Assembly (NCBI GenBank): GCA_030632885.1
Contig: DAOVTW010000014.1
Span: 3,382 to 67,381 of the forward strand
Reading direction: 5' to 3'
Length of the DNA: 64,000 nucleotides
Origin: JAIOSM01 sp023143455
GTDB taxonomy: Bacteria; Desulfobacterota; Desulfobacteria; Desulfobacterales; Desulfobacteraceae
Shown piece after piece: positions 44,737 to 54,393 of this stretch. Both the position numbers and the translations under genes were made by a program. Below the pieces are notes generated by a model. It did not search any database, was not told where the DNA came from, and worked only from the letters and a program-made list of their open reading frames with translations. How positions within the stretch are numbered: the stretch's first letter is position 1; every line of letters begins with the position of its first letter.

Positions 44737-46092
44737 TCAGTTCATTTTTAGACGATTCATTATACGCCATAGGGTGGATCGGTCGATTCCTAATAATTTT
44801 GATGCCTGGGTTTTATTATTACCAGTCATATCCAGGACATTAATGATATGTTTTTTGCTCAATTGTTCCAGAGATTTTATATCTTTGGAAAAAGGCTCTA
44901 TACCTGAAACTAAAGGGGGCATTGTCAAAACAGGAGGAAGGCTGTTTTTAGTAATTTCATTGCTGACTTCAAAAAGCGTTGCTCTTTCAATTATATTTTC
45001 AAGCTCCCTGATATTTCCGGGCCAATCATAATTTTCCAACAACCTAAGCACCTCTTGAGAAATACGTTTTATGTTTTTATTATTTTGAGCTGAATATTGC
45101 TTTAAAAAATGATGTGCCAGGATTCCGATATCTCCTTTACGTTTTCTTAAAGGCGGTAAATCAATAATAACAACATTCAGACGGTAATACAGGTCCTTTC
45201 TAAAGCTGCCCTGCTCAACCATAGCCTCAAGGTTTTTATTTGTCGCAGCAAGGATTCTTACCCAAACCTTTTTTCTCTCAAAGGAACCAACCGGCTGTAT
45301 TTCTCCATTTTCCAATGCCCGCAGGAATGTCTGCTGGAGCCCTGTCCCGATATCCCCGATCTCATCAAGAAATATTGTCCCCCCGTTTGCAGCTTCAAAG
45401 AGCCCTCTTTTGTCAGATACAGCACCTGTAAATGCACCTTTTACATGACCAAACAATTCACTTGCCAGCAAGTTTTCATTAAGGGCAGCACAATTGACCG
45501 GAAGATAAGGTTTTGAAGCCTTGTCACTGTTAAAATGTATTGCTCTGGCAACCAGTTCTTTCCCCGTACCGGTCTCTCCATTGATAAGAACAGTTGCCTT
45601 TGAATCCTTGATGTTGTTGATGATTTTGAAAACAGTCATCATTGCTTCACTGGTTCCAATAATATTTTCAAATGTATATTTTTTCTGAAGTTGATGTTGC
45701 AAACGGAGATTGCTTAAAAACAGCTCTCGCTTTTCCATGGTTTTTTTAACGACGACCCTCAGTTCTTCCATGTCAAAGGGCTTTAAAATATAGTCTTCAG
45801 CACCTTTTTTCATGGCTGAAACAGCTGTGTCAACCGTACCGTAAGCCGTAATAATAATAAACAAGATATTAACATCATGCCTCTTTGTGGCTTTCAGAAG
45901 TTCCATTCCATTAATACCGGGAAGTTTGAAGTCTGATATGACCAAGTCAAATTGGGTGTTTTTGATCTTTTCAAGGGCTTTTTCTCCGGAATCAACTGCT
46001 TGTGCATCATAGCCCTCTTTTGAAATAACATGCAGTAATCCCTGATTCATTTTTTGATCGTCTTCAACAATTAAAATTTTGTATCCTTTCAT
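44737..46092 (-). CDS. Sigma-54-dependent response regulator (pnt-linked)
   Basis: 451 residues from the ATG at 46090-46092, chosen for the GGAG 5-8 nt upstream; the frame extends 4 codons further to 46104. Receiver with phospho-Asp in 'LVISDFKLPG', AAA+ with 'NGETGTGKE', 'GAFTGA' in 'GHVKGAFTGAVSDKRG', 'FRKDLYYRLNV', and Fis-type HTH 'NKTQASKLLGIDRSTLWRIMN'. It follows its kinase gene after 26 bp. The next thing downstream is the sigma-54 promoter of the pnt operon, so it is the best candidate activator of it. Confidence 0.92.
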   Translation of the reverse strand: MKGYKILIVEDDQKMNQGLLHVISKEGYDAQAVDSGEKALEKIKNTQFDLVISDFKLPGINGMELLKATKRHDVNILFIIITAYGTVDTAVSAMKKGAEDYILKPFDMEELRVVVKKTMEKRELFLSNLRLQHQLQKKYTFENIIGTSEAMMTVFKIINNIKDSKATVLINGETGTGKELVARAIHFNSDKASKPYLPVNCAALNENLLASELFGHVKGAFTGAVSDKRGLFEAANGGTIFLDEIGDIGTGLQQTFLRALENGEIQPVGSFERKKVWVRILAATNKNLEAMVEQGSFRKDLYYRLNVVIIDLPPLRKRKGDIGILAHHFLKQYSAQNNKNIKRISQEVLRLLENYDWPGNIRELENIIERATLFEVSNEITKNSLPPVLTMPPLVSGIEPFSKDIKSLEQLSKKHIINVLDMTGNNKTQASKLLGIDRSTLWRIMNRLKMN

Positions 46093-46118
46093 AGGATCTC
46101 CCATTCTATGATAAAAAA

Positions 46119-47774
46119 CTATTCTATAGGTAATTCAACAGTAAATACTGTACCAGGATTGATTGCATTGCCCTCGGTTGAACTGATTACTTTAATATCC
46201 CCCCCCAGTTTTCTTGCCATCTCATTACTGACAAAAAGACCAAGACCTGTTCCTTCTCCCGGACTTTTAGTTGTGAAAAACGGATTGAATATTTTGATAA
46301 GTTCATCCTTGGGAATCCCTGGTCCGGAATCTGCAATTTCAATTTTTACCTTTTTTAAAACCTGCACGTAACGGGTTTTTAATTTTAATATCCCCCCATC
46401 CGGCATGGCTTCAATGGCATTTGTAACAAGATTTGTCAATATGGCCTGTATGGTGCTTGCATCACCCTTAATGTCAGGCATATCTTTTTCCAGTTCTTTT
46501 TCTATTTTAATTTTTTTAGACGCACAATGGAGCCCGGCTATACCCATCAGTTTTGTCAGGGCTTTATTGACATCAGTAGTTTGTGCATCGCTCTGGGAAT
46601 GGCGGGAAAAATCAAGAAGGTTTCTAACAATTTTACTTCCCTGTCTGACTTCATCAACTACTGTGGAAAGTCTTTCCTGGATTATCTCTATTCCGATTCC
46701 AGATTCATTTAGTTCTTCTTTGGCAATCTGGGTATAGAGTAACGCATTGGCAAGGGGTGTGTTTAATTCATGGGCAAGACCTGAGGTCAGAAGGCCAAGG
46801 GATGCAAGTTTTTCTTTTTGAATGACTTGAAACTCAAGCTCTTTTTCGTACCGGTATTTAGCTTTCAAAATATTTACTATTATAGTTGAAATAACAAAAG
46901 CAAGGACAAATACAATCATTGCTGTCAGTATGCCATAAACAACAGCCTCCCTTCCCAGAGCCTTGATACGATTTAAAATTTCAGCCATGTCCTGGTCAGC
47001 CATAACATACCAAGGAAAAGCATCAACTTTCTGATAGGCTTGCAAAACACGCTCCCCTCTATAATCGGTTGTTTCATAAAGCCCCTGTTTCTTTTCATCG
47101 ATGGCATTTATAGAAATATGATCCACAATGGCCTTTGCCCCAAATCTTGATGTAGACAAAAATCTACCCTTTTCGTCTACCAAATAGACCTCTCCGGTAG
47201 CTTCTATATTGCTTTTTCTTAGCAGCGAGCCAACAAGCCTGAAATCAACCAAAGCACATAAGTTCCCATCTAGTTCTTTAGATGCGTTCAATATTGGTGT
47301 GCAAATCATAAGTGCCGGAATTTGTTCTTGCCCAATGGTAAACATAAAGATATCTTTAATATATGTATCCAACGATGACCTTACCGATTCACCAATGGTC
47401 TGCACTATTACCGGATCAAATTGTGCATCCAGAGTAGAGAAAACAAGCTTCCCTGATTTATCCAGAACAAAAAAAACAAGATAGGGTCTGTAGTGTTCCT
47501 TCATTTGTTCAAAATGCATTTTAAGTATCGAGGTATTAAATCCAAAAAGATCAATAATATTGGAAAGGTTGTTCATATCATTTGCTCTTTCCATCATAAA
47601 TCCTTTTATTGCATCAGCATTGCTTTTTGACAAACCCTTTAAGTAGGATGATGCTTTTTCTTCGATCAGAGTTTCTCCCTGGGATATTACTTTGTATCCA
47701 AAAGAAGCCAGGGGCACCAGAGAAACAAGCATAAATGCCGCTATCAGGAATATTCTGAGTCTTTCAAAATTCAT
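46119..47774 (-). CDS. Membrane sensor histidine kinase with extracytoplasmic Cache-like sensor
   Basis: 551 residues. Helix at about 7-28, a 240-residue extracytoplasmic sensor ('YLVDEKGRFLSTSRFG', 'FPWYVMADQDMAEIL' are dCache-like landmarks), a helix at about 272-295, phosphoacceptor His335 in 'SGLAHELNTPLANALL', and ATPase motifs 'NLVTNAIEAM', 'DSGPGIPKD' and 'GTGLGLFVS'. The cognate NtrC-type regulator follows at once. The Cache sensor suggests a small ligand such as an organic or amino acid outside the cell. Confidence 0.9.
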   Translation of the reverse strand: MNFERLRIFLIAAFMLVSLVPLASFGYKVISQGETLIEEKASSYLKGLSKSNADAIKGFMMERANDMNNLSNIIDLFGFNTSILKMHFEQMKEHYRPYLVFFVLDKSGKLVFSTLDAQFDPVIVQTIGESVRSSLDTYIKDIFMFTIGQEQIPALMICTPILNASKELDGNLCALVDFRLVGSLLRKSNIEATGEVYLVDEKGRFLSTSRFGAKAIVDHISINAIDEKKQGLYETTDYRGERVLQAYQKVDAFPWYVMADQDMAEILNRIKALGREAVVYGILTAMIVFVLAFVISTIIVNILKAKYRYEKELEFQVIQKEKLASLGLLTSGLAHELNTPLANALLYTQIAKEELNESGIGIEIIQERLSTVVDEVRQGSKIVRNLLDFSRHSQSDAQTTDVNKALTKLMGIAGLHCASKKIKIEKELEKDMPDIKGDASTIQAILTNLVTNAIEAMPDGGILKLKTRYVQVLKKVKIEIADSGPGIPKDELIKIFNPFFTTKSPGEGTGLGLFVSNEMARKLGGDIKVISSTEGNAINPGTVFTVELPIE

Positions 47775-48507
47775 TTTTCAACTCTTCTAAAATGATTGAA
47801 AACTATAAAAATACACAAAATCTTTATTCAGGGAATACAACACATTTTTATATCTTCTACAACTAAAAAAAATAAGCGGTGTCTGGATAAAAAATTGCAT
47901 GGATAAAAAAGTGTGCCAATATACAAAGGAAATGTTGCTACTGGACCTACAGAAGTCCTGAAATTCTTTAATGGCGCGAAAATATCCAAAGGGGGGGGGC
48001 GTGCTGTTTTTGCACTTCCCAGCCGCAACAGAAAAGGAATATCAAATATCTTAACTTCGATTAAAGACTATCCAAATCGTTTTCCCATGTTTTGCAAAAG
48101 GAAATATGTCAAGCCTGGAAGATGGTGTATATCATTTTACCATGCCTTTTTGCTGATCATGGGATCAAAAATAAATCACGGCAGAAGACATTGATGCGCC
48201 CATGTCCAAGTCAATCCTCACTACCCTTTTTACAACCTGTAAAATATACTGACATGATCACTTCTGTTTTATGGATAAAAAAACATTCTCTGCTTTTTAT
48301 TTGATTTACAATTTGAAAAAAAAGCTGACATGTGTTTGAAACCTTCCTTTTTTCCCCTTCATTTATAACATCAATAATAGTTTAGTATTTCAGGTACTTA
48401 TTGATTTTTTAACAGTTAAGAATTTAAGTGGCATCATAGTTGCTATTTAGATTCCTGCGAGGCATCTGGATAAATATGCTGAATCAATTTAAAGGTTGAA
48501 TAGTATT
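47775..48507. other. Long divergent intergenic region with unexplained frames
   Basis: About 730 bp between two divergent kinase genes. A plus-strand frame at 47913-48194 (about 93 codons) contains no recognised motif and includes a run of nine G (about 47992-48000); it may be a gene relic. Two copies of TGGATAAAAAA near 47885-47910 form a short direct repeat. The right end carries a sigma-54 promoter at 48429. The rest is AT-rich with nothing I can name. Confidence 0.4.
48429..48443 (+). promoter_or_regulatory. Sigma-54 promoter of the kinase-SLC13 operon
   Basis: TGGCATCATAGTTGC, correct 12-nt GG-GC spacing, about 65 bp before the kinase ATG. Confidence 0.75.
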
Positions 48508-50214
48508 ATGGATAAAAAAAAACAAAAGCATGAAGAAAAAAGAGGGCAGGCCAAACGATCCATTTTAATCAATATGATAATTGTTCCATTTATTCCCTTT
48601 ATACTGGCCATTGGGGTCAGTTTTTATTTTTTCACAACTGCACTTGAGAATAATACTACCAGCAGCTTAAAACGGATCGTGGGAGACCATCGTGATATGA
48701 TCGAGTCCTTCCTGATGGAACGCAAATCCGATCTTGAACTCATTACCAAAATCTACAGTTTTAAAGAAATCAACTCTAATAAAGCCATTGATACCATATT
48801 TAAAAATCTAAAAAGTCGGACAGGCGCTTTTATTGATTTAGGATTGTTTGACTCCCATGGCATCCATTTAAAATACTCCGGTCAATATCAACTGAGGGGA
48901 AAAGACTACAAGAATGAATTGTGGTTCAAAGAAGTCATGCAGAATGGATACTATGTCAGCGATATCTTCCTGGGTTACAGAAACGTTCCCCATTTTGTTA
49001 TTGCAGTAAGGCAAGGCGGTGCGGAGAAAACCTGGATACTGCGGGCAACCATTGATACCTTGTTTTTTGACAAGCTGGTATCCCAGGTACGGATAGGAAG
49101 GACAGGGGAATCCTATATCCTGAACAAAAAAGGGGTTGCTCAAACCGGAAGGCGTTCCGGAGGTATCTATATAATGGATAAAGATTCTGAATTTTCTGAT
49201 TTTCCTTCACTCGGGAACAACATTCAAACTTTTATTAATTCTGATTCTGAAAGAAACAAATATTTATATGCAACAGCCTGGCTTAAAAACAGGGAGTGGC
49301 TTCTGGTGGTCAGGCAAGAAAAAAAAGATGCATATAAATCTCTTTATTCAGCATTATATATCAGTCTGATTATCATGGTTATTGGCGGAGCAGTTATTAT
49401 TGTTATGGCGGTCTATATGACTGAACGCATTCTTAAAAGGATCCAACAACTGGGACAGGAAAAGGAAAGCCTGGGGAACCAGTTGATCCGCGCCGCCCAA
49501 CTTGCTGAAATCGGTGAGATGGCTGCCGGGTTTGCCCATGAAATAAACAACCCCCTTCAGATTATTAAAAGTGAACATGCCCTGATAGAAAGCTTGCTGG
49601 AAGATATGTCTGGCAATATCGATGCTGAAAAAAAAGAAGATGTAGACGAAATTGAGGATTCATTGGATCAGATAAAACTTCAGGTGAATCGATGTTCTGA
49701 AATCACCCATGCCATTTTAAAATTCGGACGGGAAAATGAGATAAAAGAGCAACTTTTGAATCCACGCCATGTCATACCTGAGATTATTCATATGATTGAA
49801 AAAAAAGCCATGGTCAACGGTATTGAAATTATTATTCATATTTCAGAAGATTCTCCTGAATTCAAGGGGGACCCATCCCAATTTCAACAGGTGATGCTCA
49901 ATCTTTTCAATAATGCAATGGACGCCCTATCTGAGCAGCATGGATCATCCGGAGGAATACTGAAAATTGAGTCCTATAAAAATAATGAAGGTTTCCTTGT
50001 AATAAAAATAACAGACAACGGGGCAGGTATCAGCCCTGAAAATATTGAAAAAATATTCTCTCCATTTTTTACCACAAAACCTGTGGGTAAAGGAACCGGA
50101 CTTGGACTTTCTGTTTGTTATGGGATCATAGAAAGTTTTGGCGGAACCATGGAAGTAACAAGTGAACAAAATGTCGCCACGACTTTTGTTATCAGTCTGC
50201 CGGCAATAAATTAA
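48508..50214 (+). CDS. Membrane sensor histidine kinase (SLC13-linked)
   Basis: 568 residues from ATG 48508; a TTG 12 nt upstream is less likely. A basic start, a helix at about 25-46, a dCache-like extracytoplasmic domain ('GLFDSHGIHLKYSG', 'GRTGESYILNKKG', 'LKNREWLLVVRQE'), a helix at about 285-308, phosphoacceptor His344 in 'GFAHEINNPLQII', and ATPase motifs 'NLFNNAMDAL', 'DNGAGISPE' and 'GTGLGLSVC'. A single-domain receiver follows after 22 bp and an anion transporter after that. Operon likely driven by the sigma-54 promoter just upstream. Likely senses the transported anion or a related compound. Confidence 0.88.
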   Translation: MDKKKQKHEEKRGQAKRSILINMIIVPFIPFILAIGVSFYFFTTALENNTTSSLKRIVGDHRDMIESFLMERKSDLELITKIYSFKEINSNKAIDTIFKNLKSRTGAFIDLGLFDSHGIHLKYSGQYQLRGKDYKNELWFKEVMQNGYYVSDIFLGYRNVPHFVIAVRQGGAEKTWILRATIDTLFFDKLVSQVRIGRTGESYILNKKGVAQTGRRSGGIYIMDKDSEFSDFPSLGNNIQTFINSDSERNKYLYATAWLKNREWLLVVRQEKKDAYKSLYSALYISLIIMVIGGAVIIVMAVYMTERILKRIQQLGQEKESLGNQLIRAAQLAEIGEMAAGFAHEINNPLQIIKSEHALIESLLEDMSGNIDAEKKEDVDEIEDSLDQIKLQVNRCSEITHAILKFGRENEIKEQLLNPRHVIPEIIHMIEKKAMVNGIEIIIHISEDSPEFKGDPSQFQQVMLNLFNNAMDALSEQHGSSGGILKIESYKNNEGFLVIKITDNGAGISPENIEKIFSPFFTTKPVGKGTGLGLSVCYGIIESFGGTMEVTSEQNVATTFVISLPAIN

Positions 50215-50236
50215 TGAAAATTTAGGAGGATTAAAC

Positions 50237-50689
50237 ATGGCGAAAATGAGAATTATGCTGGTCGATGATGAAGAAAGGTATCTTCAAACAACCAAAAAAC
50301 TAATTGAAAAAAAAGGGTTTGAGGTTTTAACCGCCCAAAGCGGGAAGGATGCCCTTGAAAAACTAAAACTTCAAAATGTCCATGTAGTTATTCTTGATGT
50401 CAAGATGCCAGGAATGGATGGTAACGAAACATTAAAGGCAATCAGGACCCTTTATCCTCTAGTAGAAGTGATTATGCTGACAGGTCATGCTACCTTGAGT
50501 TCAGCCATAGATGGTTTAAAATCCGGTGCCTATGATTTTCTCATGAAGCCGGCCGATATTGAAATAATTATTGAAAAAGCCTTAGAAGCCTTTGAAAAAA
50601 GACAACGGCTGGAAGAAAAAATCAGGATTGCCCAGGCAAAAAAATATATGAGATCACCTCGTGAAATTCTCAAAGACGATGAAGAATAA
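50237..50689 (+). CDS. Stand-alone receiver-domain response regulator
   Basis: 150 residues. Receiver with acidic pocket 'VDDEE', phospho-Asp in 'VVILDVKMPGMDG', Thr in 'IMLTGHA' and Lys in 'MKPAD'. The last 30 residues are a helical tail without a DNA-binding domain. Strong ribosome site 'aggaggatt'. It probably takes phosphate from the preceding kinase and acts by protein contact, for example on the transporter or on another regulator. Resembles the receiver parts of the two CBS-containing regulators nearby. Confidence 0.9.
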   Translation: MAKMRIMLVDDEERYLQTTKKLIEKKGFEVLTAQSGKDALEKLKLQNVHVVILDVKMPGMDGNETLKAIRTLYPLVEVIMLTGHATLSSAIDGLKSGAYDFLMKPADIEIIIEKALEAFEKRQRLEEKIRIAQAKKYMRSPREILKDDEE

Positions 50690-50714
50690 AATTTTGTATA
50701 TTGGAGATTAATAA

Positions 50715-52562
50715 ATGAAAAAAGAAAAGCAAGCTACTGGATATGATAAATATATAAACTGGAAAATTTTTATTTTCCCCGTCATATTTTTTATTGGAAT
50801 CCTGCTTATGCCCACCCCATACGGGATGAAGGATGTGGGTACTGAATACAAGGTGGGTCCCAAGGCAGTTGTGAATCATATTACCAATGAGCTGTTTGAT
50901 ATAGACAGCTCAGATGCTGAACAATGGCAATTGCTCACTGCCAATATCATGGAAAAAAATATACGAATGGGCGCCTTGAACAAAACCCGGTATTTAAAAC
51001 GGAATCTCAAGTGGTGTAAAAGTAATAAGATAGAAGCCAGTCAAAAAAACTTTGATAAAGCTCAGGAATTTATTAAAATAAATATATCCAACGACACTTA
51101 TCTATCTGCCATGAAGAGTGCGCTGGAAGTCAGGAAAGAAGGCTTAAAGTATGAAGACTTGACCGGAAAGGACAAAAAAGCCGCTGACAAAGGTGCCTGG
51201 CATATAAAAGTTGCCTGTGCCATGGGGGTGTTTGTTGTACTCTGTTTTTTAACAGAGTGTATCCCCCTTCCGGCAGTTGCCTTTTGCGTCGGCCTGATCC
51301 TTGTTTTTACCGGGGTGGTTTCGAGAAGTGAAGTAGCTATGCTATACTGGAGTGATGCCTGCTGGTTTATCATGGGTAGCCTGATGTTCGCTGCAGCTTT
51401 TGTCAAAACAGGGGTGGACAAACGAGTATGCATGGCAATGTTCAAAAAACTGGCTGTCCCCAATACCAAATGGATCACCCTGGTTTTCTTTTTGATCATA
51501 GCACCTCTGGCAGCATTTATATCTGACCATGCCCTAGCTGCCATGTTCCTTCCCATTGGCATGCTGCTATACCAGAACAGCCTGACCAATGAAATCCCTG
51601 AAGATAAGGAGCTTGCCAAGCTGTTGATGATCACTATTGCCATGGCCTGTAATATCGGTGGACCGGGTGCACCTTCCGGCGGGGCAAGGAATGTGATCAT
51701 GATGACCTATCTCACGGATATGTTCGGGGTTGATATCGGATACTTCCAGTGGGTGACATATTGTTTCCCCTTTGTAATTATCATGATTCCTGTTACCTGG
51801 TTTATCACAAATCTTCGTTTCAGACCCAAAATTGTCTCCCTGGCACCTGCTATGGATCAGTTAAAGATAGAAATTGACAAAATGGGAGGCTGGAACAAGA
51901 AACAGGTATGGGCCATGATCATATTTGTTATAATGGTATTTGGCTGGTTTACAGAAAAAGTTTTTTTTAATATGGGTATTTATCCCATCCGGCTTGGCAT
52001 TGGTGTCATTGCCATGGCCGGTGCCATCTCCTATATTCTGGTCGGGGTTGTCAACTGGCGGGACTACCAGGACAAGGTGGACTGGGGGGTTGTCTGGTTA
52101 TATGCCGGTGCCATTATATTCGGAAGAACTCTGGATTCCACCGGTGCTGCCTATTGGCTGGCACGATCTGTCATCGACTTTTTAGCACAATTTGGCATGG
52201 AAGCAGGTCTCCCCTTAATGATCGTCAGTAACGGAATGACAGCGATTCTAACCAACCTTATGGCAGACGGACCAGCAGCGGCTTCCGTGGGACCCATTAC
52301 CCTGAACATGGCGGGCATGGTTCACCCGGGCACCGCCTATCTGCCCTTCATGGCCATGGCAACCGCCATTGCATCCTCATTTGCCTATTGCCTGATAATC
52401 GGCACACCGCCCAATGCAATAGTATATGCCAGCGGATACCTTGAGCCCAAAGATTATCTCAGGGTCGGTATCCCCATGTTTTTTGTTGCCAATGTTGTGT
52501 TGCTTTTTTTGACCGGGGTTTACTGGTCATTCAGGGGATTTGGCACTATGCCCGGATTTTAA
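50715..52562 (+). CDS. SLC13/DASS-family anion transporter with an inserted N-terminal region
   Basis: 615 residues. After the first helix (about 14-32) comes a hydrophilic stretch of about 120 residues ('KAVVNHITNELFDID' to 'DKKAADKGAWH') not found in ordinary DASS carriers. Then come about eleven helices with the two sodium/substrate hairpins: 'CNIGGPGAPSGGARN' and 'SNGMTAILTNLMADGPAAA', and the final 'IGTPPNAIVYASGYL'. It should import dicarboxylate or sulfate-type anions with sodium. In a sulfate reducer sulfate is an attractive substrate, but this is inference. Operon with a kinase, a receiver, a tiny membrane protein and a Yip1-like protein. Confidence 0.88.
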   Translation: MKKEKQATGYDKYINWKIFIFPVIFFIGILLMPTPYGMKDVGTEYKVGPKAVVNHITNELFDIDSSDAEQWQLLTANIMEKNIRMGALNKTRYLKRNLKWCKSNKIEASQKNFDKAQEFIKINISNDTYLSAMKSALEVRKEGLKYEDLTGKDKKAADKGAWHIKVACAMGVFVVLCFLTECIPLPAVAFCVGLILVFTGVVSRSEVAMLYWSDACWFIMGSLMFAAAFVKTGVDKRVCMAMFKKLAVPNTKWITLVFFLIIAPLAAFISDHALAAMFLPIGMLLYQNSLTNEIPEDKELAKLLMITIAMACNIGGPGAPSGGARNVIMMTYLTDMFGVDIGYFQWVTYCFPFVIIMIPVTWFITNLRFRPKIVSLAPAMDQLKIEIDKMGGWNKKQVWAMIIFVIMVFGWFTEKVFFNMGIYPIRLGIGVIAMAGAISYILVGVVNWRDYQDKVDWGVVWLYAGAIIFGRTLDSTGAAYWLARSVIDFLAQFGMEAGLPLMIVSNGMTAILTNLMADGPAAASVGPITLNMAGMVHPGTAYLPFMAMATAIASSFAYCLIIGTPPNAIVYASGYLEPKDYLRVGIPMFFVANVVLLFLTGVYWSFRGFGTMPGF

Positions 52563-52584
52563 CCAATTTTAAAGGGATGCTATT

Positions 52585-52737
52585 ATGAATAATAATCAAG
52601 AAATAAAAAAAACAGGATTCAAAAAAATATTGTTGAAAGACGGGAAAGTGTTTTTCAGCAAAGAGACTGAACGAAAAGTCTTTTTCTTTATGACCATCAT
52701 TATGCTTCTAATGGGTGTATTTGTAAAACTAGTATAA
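52585..52737 (+). CDS. Fifty-residue single-helix membrane protein
   Basis: Opens with ATG 14 nt after AAAGGG and ends TAA. Polar basic N-terminus ('MNNNQEIKKTGFKKILL'), then 'KVFFFMTIIMLLMGVFVKLV', one clear membrane helix at the C-terminus. It fits exactly between the transporter and the Yip1-like gene, in the same direction. Small single-helix proteins often stabilise or regulate a transporter. Not recognised otherwise. Confidence 0.65.
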   Translation: MNNNQEIKKTGFKKILLKDGKVFFSKETERKVFFFMTIIMLLMGVFVKLV

Positions 52738-52795
52738 TTTATGAAAATGGCAGATGATTGATTCAAACAAAAGAAATTCAAAAGGGAGTACGATT

Positions 52796-53320
52796 ATGTT
52801 AGAACCTACTTTAAAAATCTGGCAGTTTTATTCTTATTCCCTAATCCAGCTTTTGATTGAACCCGGACAATTTTTTAAGGAGCTTACCGAGAAGACAACA
52901 TTAAAAAGGGCTTTAGGGTTTATGGTGCTCTGCTGTTGTTTTTTCGCCATGGCAAGTCTTTTAACCGGGGCCTATTCCAGACCTGCCTGGATCATGGCGA
53001 TCATTTTTTTTGCTAATGCTTCAGGAATGATGCTTATTTCATCTTTGCTGGGATATATGGCAATGGTTATGATTCTTGGGAAACGCACCTCTTTTTCCAT
53101 AATATTCAGCCTGTATGTCTTTTCATCTGGAGTGACCCTTTTTATGTCATGGCTACCGTTTTTTCTATGGTTTACTGAACCGTGGAAATGGTGGCTGATA
53201 TACACAGGGTTTAAAAACACTTGCGGACTTACATGGAAACAGGCATTGTTGATTCTGGTGGTCTCAATGACCGTTCAGTTTTTTCTAATATACTCAGCTG
53301 TTATAGCATTCGTTAATTAA
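52796..53320 (+). CDS. Yip1-like integral membrane protein
   Basis: 174 residues from the ATG at 52796, chosen for 'GGGAG' 10 nt upstream over the earlier in-frame start at 52754. Five hydrophobic helices between residues 40 and 174 preceded by an amphipathic start ('IQLLIEPGQFFKEL', the P-x-x-F-F-x-x-L lead-in of the Yip1/DUF1282 group). Function unknown; these are often next to transporters or regulators. Same operon as the SLC13 carrier. Confidence 0.75.
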   Translation: MLEPTLKIWQFYSYSLIQLLIEPGQFFKELTEKTTLKRALGFMVLCCCFFAMASLLTGAYSRPAWIMAIIFFANASGMMLISSLLGYMAMVMILGKRTSFSIIFSLYVFSSGVTLFMSWLPFFLWFTEPWKWWLIYTGFKNTCGLTWKQALLILVVSMTVQFFLIYSAVIAFVN

Positions 53321-53388
53321 AGGGATAAAATATAAATGATCTCACTTAAACATTATGAAAAATATTGATTAATAAGGAGACAATACAA

Positions 53389-54300
53389 ATGACAGAACAA
53401 ATAAAAGTGTTAATGGTGGATGATGAAAAAAGGTTCAGGGATACAACAAAAAAAATACTGATGAAAAAAGGATTTGAAACCATCCTGGCTGAAACTGGTG
53501 AGGAGGCACTCAAAATGATAGTACAAAACCCGGATGTGGTTATTCTGGATATAAAAATGCCTGGTATTGACGGACATGAGGCTCTGGCAAGAATTAAAAA
53601 GCTTAAGCCGGATCTCCCGGTCATCATGCTGACCGGTCACGGGGACAAGCCTTCGGCTAGAGAGGCTCTCGTTGAAGGAGCCTTTGACTATCTGAGCAAA
53701 CCCTGTGATATTGATCTTCTGGCAGAAAAAATAAAGGAAGCCTTCCACCGGGCAAATAAACTTTATAAATCGTCTGACCACAAAGAAAGGTATGTTTCAT
53801 CGGTAATGATCCCGATTACAGAGTACTCCACCATCAATGAAAAGAAAACCATACAGGACGCGATTGATGAACTGAAGAAATCTTTTGTTACAAAGATTGC
53901 AACGAACCAATTGATGGAAACAGGGCACCGGTCGATTCTCGTAAGGGATACCGACAACCAGATAAAAGGGATCTTGACCATCCGGGATCTATTGGAAATG
54001 GCCATGCCAGACTATCTTTCAGCCCCTAAACCTTCTCTGGCAGACAGTATTGAATATTCCCCCATGTTCTGGGATAAAATGTTTAGTACCAGAATACAGG
54101 AGATGAAAACTAAATGCATCCGTGACGTCATGTCACCTTCTCCTATTCCCATTGACGGCGGATCAAATCTGATGGAGGCTGCATACCTCATGATTTACCG
54201 CAACGAGAGGCGCCTTCTTGTCAAATTGTTAGACAAAATAGTGGGTGTAATACGGGAGCAGGATCTGTTTTTTGAAATGGAAAAGATTTTAAATTCATAA
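53389..54300 (+). CDS. Receiver-CBS response regulator
   Basis: 303 residues from ATG 53389, with 'aaggagac' upstream. Receiver (about 1-125): 'VDDEKRF', phospho-Asp in 'VVILDIKMPGIDG', 'VIMLTGHGD', 'LSKPCD'. Then two CBS repeats (about 140-295; 'SVMIPITEYSTI', 'GHRSILVRDTDNQIKGILTIRDLL', 'IRDVMSPSPIPIDGG', 'KIVGVIREQDLFFE'). CBS pairs bind adenosine nucleotides, so this protein may join phosphorelay input with energy state. No DNA-binding domain. Last but one gene of the SLC13 operon. A paralogue lies inverted at 54625-55722. Confidence 0.9.
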   Translation: MTEQIKVLMVDDEKRFRDTTKKILMKKGFETILAETGEEALKMIVQNPDVVILDIKMPGIDGHEALARIKKLKPDLPVIMLTGHGDKPSAREALVEGAFDYLSKPCDIDLLAEKIKEAFHRANKLYKSSDHKERYVSSVMIPITEYSTINEKKTIQDAIDELKKSFVTKIATNQLMETGHRSILVRDTDNQIKGILTIRDLLEMAMPDYLSAPKPSLADSIEYSPMFWDKMFSTRIQEMKTKCIRDVMSPSPIPIDGGSNLMEAAYLMIYRNERRLLVKLLDKIVGVIREQDLFFEMEKILNS

Positions 54301-54393
54301 TACAGGAGCTTTTTTAAGTTAAATATAAATAGTTCGGAGGATGGTAATCATCATATCATCTCTCTGGGCTATTTTTAAAATTTGGAGACTATA

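Noticed and set aside
47913..48194. 93-codon plus-strand frame as a coding gene
   Set aside because: No ribosome site, a run of nine G inside, and no family I can recognise; kept only as an unexplained region.
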